Part shown: one piece after another, positions 43,340-51,547 of the stretch | How the letters are laid out: each line of letters begins with the position of its first letter | Position numbering within the stretch: the first letter of the stretch is position 1 | NCBI RefSeq assembly: GCF_003047295.1 | Contig: NZ_PZYZ01000001.1 | Span: 558,001 to 622,000, forward strand | From: Nocardioides sediminis | Lineage (GTDB): Bacteria; Actinomycetota; Actinomycetes; Propionibacteriales; Nocardioidaceae | Reading direction: 5' to 3' | Length of the DNA: 64,000 bases | Notes under the pieces: model-generated | What the model saw: the letters and a program-made list of their open reading frames with translations, nothing else | Database searches by the model: none | Told to the model about the DNA's origin: nothing | Translations under genes and position numbers: made by a program

Positions 43340-44572
43340 ATGCGTGAGAGGCTCACTCTCGCCTTCGTGGGCCTCGCACTGGTGATCGTCGTCGTCGCCG
43401 GGCTGGTCCGCGCGATGACGCTGGGGGACATCGTCCACGCCTCGGAGACCGAGGACCTGCAGCAGCAGGCGGTGATGGTCGGCCGGGTCGTGGACGGGCT
43501 CGAGCAGTCAGGCCGTCCGGTCGACGCCGACGCGCTGGCCGGGCTCGTCGCGCCGCACGTCCGCCTCGAGGTGGAGCGCGCCGGGGAGCCGGCGCTGCTG
43601 CTGGACGGCCCCGACTACGTGGAGGGCGAGGCGGACGTCCGGGCCTCCAGCACCGTCGACGGCACGACGGTCACCCTGGTCCAGGACGCGACCGTGGCCG
43701 ACGACGTCATGGCCCGGGCGCGCGGGCCGCTGCTCGCGCTGATGATCGGCCTCGTGGTCCTGGCCGGCGTGATCGGGTTCGCCCTCGCCTCGGCGCTGTC
43801 CCGGCCCTTCCGCGACCTCGCCGAGTCCGCCGCCGCGCTGGGTCGCGGTCGCTTCGACATCGAGCCGCCGCGCTCGCGCATCCCGGAGGTCGTGTCGATC
43901 TCGGAGTCGCTCCGGGCGAGCTCGCAGCGGCTCCAGAAGTCCCTGCGCCGCGACCGCGACTTCTTCCACCACGCCTCGCACGTGCTGCGCACCCCGCTGA
44001 CCGGCATGCGGCTCGAGCTCGAGGAGCTCACGCTGCGCCCGGACCTCGACGACGACGTGCGGCGTACGACGTCGCGCTGCCTCTCCGACGTCGAGCGGCT
44101 CGACTGCACCATCGCCGAGCTCCTCGAGTTCGCCCGGGGCCGCGCGCTGGTCGAGGGGGCGGAGGTCAGCCTGCTCGCGCTCGGCTCGCAGATCGCGCGG
44201 CGCTGGCGCGGGGTGCTGCCGGAGAGCCGCGAGGTCAAGGCGTTCATCGACAGCGGCCCCGACGTCCTGCTGACCCCCGGGCCGGTGGAGCAGCTCCTCG
44301 ACAGCGTGCTGCGCGACGTGACCGAGGCGAGCAACGGGCCGGTCGTGCTCCGCTTCGCCGGCAAGGACGAGCACGTCAAGGTCACCGTGCGCAGCGGCTC
44401 GACGGGCCGCTTCACGCCCGGGCCCGGCCCGGTCGCCCTGGCGACGGCGCCGACCGTGCCGGCCGTCCGCGCCAACGCGGACGCTGCCCGCACCATCACC
44501 GAGGTGCTGGGCGGGCGCTACACCGGCGACGCGACCGTCGACCAGCTCGAGATCCTGCTGCCCCGCCGCTGA
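43340..44572 (+). CDS. Sensor histidine kinase with degenerate ATPase domain
   Basis: A 410-residue membrane sensor. Helix one is near residue 7-25, an extracytoplasmic domain of about 100 residues follows, helix two is near 130-150, then a HAMP linker and a HisKA domain with His214 in FHHASHVLRTPLTGMR. The ATPase domain is unusual: the N-box asparagines are missing (EQLLDSVLRDVTEAS) and the DxGxG box reads VRSGSTGRF, while the C-terminal ARTITEVLGGRY strand still aligns. ATP binding may be lost, so the protein might act as a phosphatase or rely on another kinase. The ATG is one base after the regulator stop. Confidence 0.85.
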   Translation: MRERLTLAFVGLALVIVVVAGLVRAMTLGDIVHASETEDLQQQAVMVGRVVDGLEQSGRPVDADALAGLVAPHVRLEVERAGEPALLLDGPDYVEGEADVRASSTVDGTTVTLVQDATVADDVMARARGPLLALMIGLVVLAGVIGFALASALSRPFRDLAESAAALGRGRFDIEPPRSRIPEVVSISESLRASSQRLQKSLRRDRDFFHHASHVLRTPLTGMRLELEELTLRPDLDDDVRRTTSRCLSDVERLDCTIAELLEFARGRALVEGAEVSLLALGSQIARRWRGVLPESREVKAFIDSGPDVLLTPGPVEQLLDSVLRDVTEASNGPVVLRFAGKDEHVKVTVRSGSTGRFTPGPGPVALATAPTVPAVRANADAARTITEVLGGRYTGDATVDQLEILLPRR

Positions 44573-44602
44573 GGCCGGACCCGCGGTCCCTGCCCCCTTC
44601 CC

Positions 44603-44669
44603 TGGGTAGTTTGGGACGAACTCGTTGGTCCGAGCCCGGATTTCCACCCAGATCGTCCCAAACTACCCA
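44603..44669. terminator. 17-bp perfect inverted repeat between convergent genes
   Basis: TGGGTAGTTTGGGACGA (44603-44619) is exactly complementary to 44653-44669 across a 33-nt loop that itself contains CTCG-ttggtc-CGAG. It lies between the sensor kinase stop and the end of the convergent WS/DGAT gene, so a bidirectional terminator is the simplest reading. The AT-rich centre (AGTTT/AAACT) is unusual for this genome and may mark a dispersed repeat. Confidence 0.6.
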
Positions 44670-44683
44670 CGGGCGTCGGGCGG

Positions 44684-46024
44684 TCACGCGTCCTCGAGCG
44701 TGGCGAGCCGCAGCGCGTCGAGCTCGGCCTCGAAGAACGCGACGAGCCGCTCCGGGCGCGGCACCGTGGCGGCGTCGACCTTGAACCCGATCCGGACCGT
44801 GTCGGCGTAGCTGAAGATCGACACGCCCAGGGTCTGCCCCCCGGACCCGGGCACCCAGCCGAGGATGCCGGCGATCTCGACGCCCGCGAGGTAGCGCGGC
44901 TCCCTCGGGCCCACCACGTTGGTGGTGACCCCGATGGCCTTGCCGGCGAAGAAGTCGACCAGCGGCTTGTCCAGGGGGGTGTGCAGGTGACCGATGCCCT
45001 CGGCGACGGCCGTGGTGATGAACGCCTCGGGGGAGTGCTTGATCCGCTCCATGCGGCGGTGCACCTCGGCGAGCCGTTCGCCCACCGCCATCGGGGCCGT
45101 GGGCAGGTGGAGCATGACCAGCGCGAACTTGTTGCCGAGCTCGCGGGGGAGCGGCTGGTCAGGCGGCCGGATGTTCACCGGCACCATCGTCGTCAGGTGG
45201 TCGACCGACTCCTCGAACGTCTCCAGGTAGCGGGTGAGCGCGCCTGAGAGGGCGGCGATGAGCACGTCGTTGACCGTGGTGCCGGTGGCCCTCCCGATGG
45301 CCTTGATGTCGGGCAGCGGGTGCGGGTCGGACCACGTGAGCTGCTTGTCGACACCCGGCTCACCGCTGAACAGGCTTCCGGGCAGGACGTCGAGGAGCAG
45401 CTTGCGCGTGACGCCGACCGCCTTCCACGCCGTGACCGGGACGGTCGGCAGGCGCATGGCGCCGCGCACCAGGCCCGCGGCCGCCGGGACGAGGATCCCG
45501 CGTCGGCCCTCGGGCGCGCCCGCCTCCCTGGGAGCGTCGTGGCCACCCGGTGAGGGGTCGGTCAGCGTGAGCATGACCTCGGCCAGCGCCATGCCGTCGG
45601 CCATGGCGTGGTGGAGGCGGGTGAAGAGGACGGACCCCTCGCCGTACCCGTCGACCAGCCATGCCTCCCACAGGGGGCGGCTGCGGTCCAGGGGTCGGCT
45701 CACCCGCTTCTGCAGGAAGTCGCGCAGCTGCTTGTCGCCTCCCGGCCTGCGCAGCCGTGCCCGGTGCAGGTGATGGGTGAGGGAGAAGCTCGGGTCGTCC
45801 TCCCAGGCGGGCAGGTCCCACGGACGGGTCGGCTCGACCGGGCGCTCGTGGAAGACCGGGTAGACGTCGACCAGTCGTTCCTGGATGGTCCTGCGGAACC
45901 GGTCCCAGTCCACGGGCTGCTCGGTCCACATGATGCCGTCGATCACCATCAGGTGGTTGGGCCGGTCGGCGTGCAGCCACATGGCATCGGCGCCGCCCAT
46001 GGTGCGGCGGGTCCCGGTGCTCAT
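44684..46024 (-). CDS. Wax ester synthase/diacylglycerol acyltransferase (WS/DGAT)
   Basis: A 446-residue acyl-CoA-dependent acyltransferase of the WS/DGAT family, which joins acyl-CoA to a fatty alcohol or diacylglycerol to form storage wax or triacylglycerol. The catalytic HHAMADG motif begins at residue 138 (His138, His139). The family opening (MGGADAMWLHADRPNHLMVI), a PLW segment (RPLWEAWLVDGY), NDVLIAALSGAL and the late NVVGP are all present. It overlaps the upstream reductase-like gene by ATGA, so fatty alcohol or aldehyde made there could feed this enzyme. An AT-rich hairpin follows the gene. Confidence 0.92.
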   Translation of the reverse strand: MSTGTRRTMGGADAMWLHADRPNHLMVIDGIMWTEQPVDWDRFRRTIQERLVDVYPVFHERPVEPTRPWDLPAWEDDPSFSLTHHLHRARLRRPGGDKQLRDFLQKRVSRPLDRSRPLWEAWLVDGYGEGSVLFTRLHHAMADGMALAEVMLTLTDPSPGGHDAPREAGAPEGRRGILVPAAAGLVRGAMRLPTVPVTAWKAVGVTRKLLLDVLPGSLFSGEPGVDKQLTWSDPHPLPDIKAIGRATGTTVNDVLIAALSGALTRYLETFEESVDHLTTMVPVNIRPPDQPLPRELGNKFALVMLHLPTAPMAVGERLAEVHRRMERIKHSPEAFITTAVAEGIGHLHTPLDKPLVDFFAGKAIGVTTNVVGPREPRYLAGVEIAGILGWVPGSGGQTLGVSIFSYADTVRIGFKVDAATVPRPERLVAFFEAELDALRLATLEDA

Positions 46025-48108
46025 GACCCCGCTCCTGCCCGACGGGGGGCCGGCTGCGACCGGGCCGCCAGCGCGAGGGAGCGGATCCGGTCGACGTCGG
46101 CGGGGGTGTAGACACCGTTGACGCCCGAGATGGTGGCCAGCCGCATGCCGTGCTTGAGGCCGAGGCGGTAGATCTCCTTGACCTTCTCCCACTCGATGTT
46201 GCGGCCGACGGTGAAGCTCTCGAACCTGCCCTCCAGGGCCAGGACGACGGTCTCGGCGAGGCAGGCGTAGGCGACGTTCTTGGGCAGCCCGATGTCCCGC
46301 ATCTGCACGTCGCCGGGCAGCTCGATCTCGCCCGACTCGATCACCAGCACGTCGGGGCGCTTGGCGACGTCCTCGGCCGACAGGTCGAGCGGTCGGGCGA
46401 CGTCGGTGATCACGCAGCCGGGCTTGACCGCCATGATGTCGAGGACCCGCTTGCCGGCCCCCGACGTGGCCGTGACGATCAGGTCCATCTCGGGCAGCGC
46501 CTCGTCGGGGGTGGCCGCGACGTGCACCTCCGTGCCCGGGTGCTCCCGCTCGATGAGCGCCTTGAGCGCCAGCAGCTTGGCCGACTCCGGGGACACCAGC
46601 CACAGGCGGGCCTCGGCGACCGCGAGCAGCCGCGCGCAGACCGACCCGATGGCGCCCGTGGCCCCGACCACCATGGCGTTGCCCCGCAGCGCGCCGTCCT
46701 CGTCGACCTCGGCGAGCCCGAGCTGGCGCAGCGCGTCGTGGGCCGCCCACAGCGCCCCCGAGGCGCTGTAGCTGTTGCCGGTCGTCACCGGAAGGGGCGC
46801 CTGCCGGGCGACCGTCACCCCGGCGTCGCCGACGACCTTGGTGAAGGCACCCAGCCCCATGATCTGGGCCCCCAGCTTGCGGGCGGTCTCCGCGGCGGTG
46901 AGGAGCCGCTTGTAGGTGAACTCGGGGCTGTGCGCCAGCATCTCGTGCGGGGTCCCACCCACGGATATCAGCCAGCCCTCGGCCTCGGCGCCGGTGGGGG
47001 AGGTGATGCCGGTGACGTGGCTGTAGGTGAAGGGCGGGCTGTAGGCCACCGCCTTCTCGACCAGGGACATGACCGGTGCCGGCGCGATGCGCGCGAGCGT
47101 GTGCAGCGGCTCGACGTTGCCGAGGTGCTCCTGCGACAGCGGGTGGATGACGAACGCGAACCGGCTCTTGCGCCTCGGCCCGTTGGGTCGCAGCAGCCGT
47201 GGCTCCAGCCCGGCAGCGACGATCATGTCGAGCAGGTCGTCGTGGGTCAGGGTGCTCTCCCGGTGGACCGTCGCGACCATCAGCGCCTCCAGCGTGGCTG
47301 CGTTGACCGTCACCCTCTCGAAGGGCTGCGGCGTCACGTCGACGACGAGGTCGACGCCGCGCGCGCGCAGTTCGGCCAGCCGCTCCGGCGAGGTCTCGGA
47401 GGTGATGAGGGTCTTGCCGGCGAGGTCCTCGAGCCCGAAGCCCGCCAGCTCGTCGTACGTCGCGACGAGGACGTCGCTGTCGCGTGCGGCCCGCCGAGCC
47501 AGGGCGTGCGCGGTGAGCCGGGCGGGCGAGGCCAGCGGCACCCGGACGGCCTCCGGGACGAGGCGCAGGGCCAGGCCGGTCGCGCCGCCCACGGCGTCGC
47601 CGGCGAGCCCGAGCACGGGGTTGACGTGCAGCCGGTCGGGCAGGCCCAGGCGCGGCAGCGCGTCGGCGTGCTCGATGTTGTCGGTGTGCTCGCGCAGGAT
47701 GCGGACGGTGCGGTCGTGGTGGCGCCCGCCGAGGACGACGGTCCGGGCGTTGGTGAAGTAGCCCGGCATCTCGGTCTCGACACGGCGTACCGCCCACTCC
47801 TGGAGCACCTCGAGGAGCTCGGTCCCGGCGGTGACCGGCGTCGAGCCCGCCTCCGCCATGACCCGCTCGCGCGCCCGCAGCTCGCCCGTGTGGAGGCCCG
47901 GCACGTGTGCCTCGCGGACGCCCGTGACCGCGATCGCGGCCGCCTTGGGTGCCCACTCGCGCACCAGCGCGCAGGCGGCGTCGACGTCGCCGCCCGTGCC
48001 GCGGCGGACCAGCCGGAACCGGGTGCCGAGGAAGGTGACCATCGTGTCGTGGTCCCACTCCGGGCCCATCAGGCTGACGTTGACGACCACCGGTGCCTTG
48101 CGTGTCAT
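46021..48108 (-). CDS. Long-chain acyl-ACP reductase-like protein with large N-terminal extension
   Basis: A 695-residue protein. Residues about 317-690 resemble cyanobacterial acyl-ACP reductase (AAR, aldehyde-forming). The region begins FAFVIHPLS, contains LGAQIMGLGAFTKVVGDAG and TTGNSYSASGA, the nucleotide motif VVGATGAIGS (glycines from residue 482), and a conserved cysteine at residue 616 in YACLAE, where AAR has its acyl-enzyme cysteine. Residues 1-315 are not part of AAR; they look like mixed alpha/beta sequence (VVNVSLMGPEW, VLVATYDELAG, VDLVVDVTPQPFE) and I do not recognise them. It sits between an SDR reductase and WS/DGAT in one operon. ATG 48108 precedes MTRKAPVVV. Confidence 0.72.
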   Translation of the reverse strand: MTRKAPVVVNVSLMGPEWDHDTMVTFLGTRFRLVRRGTGGDVDAACALVREWAPKAAAIAVTGVREAHVPGLHTGELRARERVMAEAGSTPVTAGTELLEVLQEWAVRRVETEMPGYFTNARTVVLGGRHHDRTVRILREHTDNIEHADALPRLGLPDRLHVNPVLGLAGDAVGGATGLALRLVPEAVRVPLASPARLTAHALARRAARDSDVLVATYDELAGFGLEDLAGKTLITSETSPERLAELRARGVDLVVDVTPQPFERVTVNAATLEALMVATVHRESTLTHDDLLDMIVAAGLEPRLLRPNGPRRKSRFAFVIHPLSQEHLGNVEPLHTLARIAPAPVMSLVEKAVAYSPPFTYSHVTGITSPTGAEAEGWLISVGGTPHEMLAHSPEFTYKRLLTAAETARKLGAQIMGLGAFTKVVGDAGVTVARQAPLPVTTGNSYSASGALWAAHDALRQLGLAEVDEDGALRGNAMVVGATGAIGSVCARLLAVAEARLWLVSPESAKLLALKALIEREHPGTEVHVAATPDEALPEMDLIVTATSGAGKRVLDIMAVKPGCVITDVARPLDLSAEDVAKRPDVLVIESGEIELPGDVQMRDIGLPKNVAYACLAETVVLALEGRFESFTVGRNIEWEKVKEIYRLGLKHGMRLATISGVNGVYTPADVDRIRSLALAARSQPAPRRAGAGS

Positions 48109-48136
48109 GTCGCTCCTTCTCCTCGTCGGTGGGACG

Positions 48137-49225
48137 TCAGACCATGGCGGCGGAGTCGAGCTCGGGGTGCTCGACCATGTAGTCGAGCAGCCGGTCGGCG
48201 TACTCCGTGAAGCGCGGGCAGGTCACGCCCGTGCCGGCGAGGTCGGTCGTCGTGTGGGTGGTGTCGTAGGTCGTGGGCGAGGCGAAGTAGTCGAGCGCCT
48301 CGACAGGCAGGCCGGTCAGCCGCTCGGCGAGGGGCAACGAGACGACGAGCCTGGCCAGCGACAGCGGCATCGGCACCCAGACGACCCGCCTGCCCAGCCG
48401 GGCGGCGAACACGTCGACCAGCTCACGCACCGTGGGCGGGTCCGGGTCGGTGAGGGCGTAGGTGCGGCCCACCGAAGCGTCCAGCACCGACAGCTGGTCC
48501 ATGGCGTCGACCACGAAGTCGCGGGGGACCAGGCCGAAGCGCACGCGGTCGGGGTCGGCGACGCACGGGACGACGGCGACGAGCGGCTGGCGGCGCAGGA
48601 AGGTCGCGAGGAAGTAGGGCCCGTCGAGCTTCTGGGTCGCTCCGGTGCGGGAGTCGCCCACGACGATGCCGGGCCGGTAGATCGTCGCCGGCAGGCCCGC
48701 GGCCATGGCCCGGCGCACCAGGAGCTCGGCGTCGTACTTCGTGGACTCGTAGTGGTTGCGGAACTCCTGGCCCATCTCCAGCTCGTCCTCGCGCATCACC
48801 CCGTCGTGACGGCCGCTGACGTAGCAGGTGCTGACGTGGTGGAGCCGCTTGAGCCGCGGGAGGGTGCGGCACACGTCCAGCACCCGGTCGGTGCCCACCA
48901 CGTTGACCCGGTGGGCCACCTCCTCGTCCACCGCCAGGTCGTAGACGGCCGCGAGGTGCCACACCTCGGTGACGTCCTCGAGCAGCTCCTCGTCCGTGCG
49001 CGAGAGCCCGAGCCCCGGGGCCACGACGTCGCCCTCCACCAGCTCGACCCGGCCCGCCACGTGCGGCTCGGCGGCCTCGATCGCGTCGAGGCGGTCGCGG
49101 GCCTCAGCCAGGTGCGAGGGCTGGACCACGCAGACCGCGCGCGCACCCGGCCGCCTGGCCAGGAGGCGCGGGAGCAGGGCCGACCCGAGGAAGCCGGGGA
49201 ACCCGGTCATCAGCAGCGCACCCAT
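48137..49225 (-). CDS. NAD(P)-dependent SDR, fatty acyl/thioester reductase-like
   Basis: A 362-residue extended SDR of the male-sterility/thioester-reductase (NAD-binding 4) type. The cofactor motif is TGFPGFLG at residue 7, WHLAAVYDL follows, VSTCYVSG holds the serine, and YESTKYDAE is the Tyr-Lys pair. Relatives reduce acyl thioesters or epimerise small metabolites. Its place as first gene of the minus-strand lipid operon (28 bp before the AAR-like gene) favours acyl reduction, perhaps aldehyde to alcohol. The start at 49225 places the glycine motif right at the N-terminus. The far longer reading frame upstream is antisense to the Tad genes. Confidence 0.82.
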   Translation of the reverse strand: MGALLMTGFPGFLGSALLPRLLARRPGARAVCVVQPSHLAEARDRLDAIEAAEPHVAGRVELVEGDVVAPGLGLSRTDEELLEDVTEVWHLAAVYDLAVDEEVAHRVNVVGTDRVLDVCRTLPRLKRLHHVSTCYVSGRHDGVMREDELEMGQEFRNHYESTKYDAELLVRRAMAAGLPATIYRPGIVVGDSRTGATQKLDGPYFLATFLRRQPLVAVVPCVADPDRVRFGLVPRDFVVDAMDQLSVLDASVGRTYALTDPDPPTVRELVDVFAARLGRRVVWVPMPLSLARLVVSLPLAERLTGLPVEALDYFASPTTYDTTHTTTDLAGTGVTCPRFTEYADRLLDYMVEHPELDSAAMV

Positions 49226-49439
49226 GCCGCCTCCGCCCTGTCGTCTCGTCGCGTGCCCGTCGTCGCGTGTCCAGCCTTCCAGCGCGCAGCGCGCATCTTC
49301 AGTGCCGAACGTCCCGTCCGGGCACGGTCGAACGGCGCGCACGGGAGGTTGTCCACAGGTTCGGTCCAGACCGATGTGTGAGGCGGTCACGCGTGGGTAG
49401 GTTGACGCGCAGAGAACCCACTCGGGACGGGGGAATCGC
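49226..49439. other. Divergent promoter region between lipid operon and Tad locus
   Basis: This 214-bp gap separates outward-facing operons. A TAGGTT box at 49398-49403 could be the -10 of the Tad promoter, giving a leader of about 30 nt that contains the GGGGGA ribosome site of tadA. No clear -35 is seen 16-18 bp upstream. A repeated GTCGCGTG occurs near 49250-49270. Confidence 0.4.
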
Positions 49440-50693
49440 ATGACCTTGACGCGCCAGGACTCGCACGGCGAGCTGGTCGAGTCGCTCGACGGGCAGGTGC
49501 GCGAGCGCGTCCGCGCCGACGGGGTCGACCCCCAGCGCGACGCCGGGCTGGTGCGCCGCATCGCCGAGGACGTCGTACGCCGCCACGACGAGCGCAGCCT
49601 GACCGGAGCCGTCGTGCCGATCGCCGATCCCGACGGTGTCGTGGGCGAGCTGATCGCGCGAGTCTCCGGCTTCGGGCCGCTCCAGCCCTTCCTCGACGAC
49701 ACCGAGGTCGAGGAGATATGGATCAACGACCCCAGCCGCGTCTTCATCGCCCGGCGCGGTCGCCACGAGCTCACCAACCTGATGCTGAGCGCGACCCAGG
49801 TGCACGAGCTGGTCGAGCGGATGCTCAAGTCCAGCGGTCGCCGCATCGACCTCAGCCAGCCGTTCGTCGACGCCATGCTGCCCGAGGGGCACCGGCTGCA
49901 CGTCGTGCTCGAGGGGATCAGCCGCGGCTTCACCGCCGTCAACATCCGCAAGTTCGTGGTGCGCGCCAGCAGGATGGACGACCTGGTCGAGCTCGGCAGC
50001 CTTTCGTCCCAGGCGGCGACGTTCCTCGACGCCGCCATCCGGGCGGGGCTCAACGTCCTGGTCGCCGGGGGCACCCAGGCGGGCAAGACGACTTTCCTCA
50101 ACTGCCTGGCGGCAGCGATCCCCGGCGGCGACCGGGTGATCTCGGCCGAGGAGGTCTTCGAGCTGCGCTTCAGCCACCCGGACTGGGTGCCGATGCAGAC
50201 CCGGCAGTCCGGTCTGGAGGGCACGGGCGAGATCGCGCTGCGCGACCTGGTCAAGGAGGCGCTGCGCATGCGGCCGAGCCGCGTGGTCGTGGGGGAGGTG
50301 CGGGCCGAGGAGTGCCTCGACCTGCTCCTCGCGCTCAACGCCGGGCTGCCCGGCATGTGCACCCTGCACGCCAACAGCGCGCGCGAGGCCCTGGTCAAGA
50401 TGTGCACCCTGCCGCTGCTGGCCGGGGAGAACATCTCGGCGCGGTTCGTCGTGCCCACGGTGGCCAGCTCGGTCGACCTCGTGGTGCACCTGGGCATCGA
50501 CGAGCACGGCGTACGCCGCGTCAACGAGATCGTCTCCGTGCCCGGCCGCGTCGAGAACGACATCATCGAGACCGAGCCGCTCTTCGAGCGCCGGGACGGC
50601 GAGCTGCGACGGGCCGCCGGGACACCGACCCGGCTCGAGCGGTTCCAGCGCATCGGCATCGACGTGCACCAGATCCTGGCCGGCGGCCGCTGA
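49440..50693 (+). CDS. tadA: Tad/Flp pilus assembly ATPase (TadA/CpaF)
   Basis: A 417-residue secretion ATPase of the GspE/VirB11 superfamily that powers Flp pilus assembly at the inner membrane. The N-terminal domain has GFGPLQPFLDDTEVEEIWIN. The ATP-binding site is VAGGTQAGKTTFLN near residue 205, with an Asp-box-like HPDWVPMQTR, and the Walker B and His-box segments RPSRVVVGEVRAEE and TLHANSA. The start has GGGGGA 6 bp upstream. It heads a run of seven genes with short gaps or overlaps. Confidence 0.93.
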   Translation: MTLTRQDSHGELVESLDGQVRERVRADGVDPQRDAGLVRRIAEDVVRRHDERSLTGAVVPIADPDGVVGELIARVSGFGPLQPFLDDTEVEEIWINDPSRVFIARRGRHELTNLMLSATQVHELVERMLKSSGRRIDLSQPFVDAMLPEGHRLHVVLEGISRGFTAVNIRKFVVRASRMDDLVELGSLSSQAATFLDAAIRAGLNVLVAGGTQAGKTTFLNCLAAAIPGGDRVISAEEVFELRFSHPDWVPMQTRQSGLEGTGEIALRDLVKEALRMRPSRVVVGEVRAEECLDLLLALNAGLPGMCTLHANSAREALVKMCTLPLLAGENISARFVVPTVASSVDLVVHLGIDEHGVRRVNEIVSVPGRVENDIIETEPLFERRDGELRRAAGTPTRLERFQRIGIDVHQILAGGR

Positions 50694-51547
50694 TGGGGGC
50701 GCTGGTCGGACTCGGGCTGGGCGTCGGGCTGCTGCTCGTGTGGTCCGCCTTCTACCTGCCCCGCACGCCCCGGCCGCCGCGGCCGGGCGGGACCCGCACG
50801 GAGCAGCTGCTCGCCCGTGCGGGACTGGGGGACGTGTCGGTCACGAGCCTGGGGCTCCTCTGCGTGGTCCTCGCCACCATCGCCTTCGTCGTCATCCAAG
50901 CGGTCTCGCGCACCGTCCCGGTGGCGGCGATCTTCGCGCTGATGGCCGGCTGGGCGCCCGTGCTGGTGCTCCGGCAGCGGGCCGCGCGGCGCCAGCGGGA
51001 GTTCGCCGAGGTGTGGCCGGACGCGGTCGACAACCTGGCCAGCGCGGTCCGCGCCGGCATGTCGCTCCCCGACGCGCTCGGCGCGCTGGGCACCAACGGC
51101 CCCGAGGCCCTGCGCGACGCCTTCGACCAGTTCGCGCTGGACTACCAGGTCACCGGCCGCTTCCATGAGTCGCTCGACCTCCTCAAGGCGCGGCTCGCCG
51201 ACCCCGTCGGCGACCGCGTCGTCGAGGGCCTCCGGATCGCCCGGGAGGTCGGCGGCGGCGAGCTCGGACGCCTGCTGCGCAACCTCTCGGGCTACCTGCG
51301 CGACGAGGCCCGCACCCGGTCCGAGCTCGAGTCGCGGCAGGCCTGGACGGTCAACGGAGCCCGGCTCGCGGTGTCGGCGCCGTGGGTGGTGCTCCTCCTG
51401 ATGACCTTCCAGACCGGCTCCGTGCAGGCGTTCTCCTCGCCGGCGGGCGTGGTCGTCCTCGCGGTCGGGGCCGCCCTGTGCGTGGTCGCCTACCGGGTGA
51501 TGATGCGCATCGGCCGGCTGCCCGTCGAGAGGCGGATCCTGGCATGA
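50693..51547 (+). CDS. tadB: Tad pilus inner-membrane platform protein TadB
   Basis: A 284-residue GspF-type platform protein. Helices occur near residues 4-20, 52-72 and 76-92, and the last two near 235-270. The cytoplasmic GspF domain includes VDNLASAVRAGMSLPDAL and GDRVVEGLRIAREVGGGELG. It probably forms the rotor-like platform with TadC. ATG shares one base with the tadA stop; its own stop overlaps tadC. Confidence 0.9.
   Translation: MGALVGLGLGVGLLLVWSAFYLPRTPRPPRPGGTRTEQLLARAGLGDVSVTSLGLLCVVLATIAFVVIQAVSRTVPVAAIFALMAGWAPVLVLRQRAARRQREFAEVWPDAVDNLASAVRAGMSLPDALGALGTNGPEALRDAFDQFALDYQVTGRFHESLDLLKARLADPVGDRVVEGLRIAREVGGGELGRLLRNLSGYLRDEARTRSELESRQAWTVNGARLAVSAPWVVLLLMTFQTGSVQAFSSPAGVVVLAVGAALCVVAYRVMMRIGRLPVERRILA

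Noticed and set aside
46024..48058. Reading the WS/DGAT frame upstream to give a 1124-residue fusion protein
   Set aside because: The upstream part is the AAR-like gene in another frame. The WS/DGAT family start (MGGADAMWLHADRPN) and the ATGA overlap fix the start at 46024.
46150..48210. A plus-strand open frame of 686 codons opposite the AAR-like gene
   Set aside because: Its composition is that of a shadow frame and it has no motif, whereas the minus-strand frame carries conserved motifs throughout.
49226..51166. Upstream extension of the SDR at 48137-49225 to about 1000 residues
   Set aside because: The extension is antisense to tadA and tadB. The SDR glycine motif lies right after the methionine at 49225.
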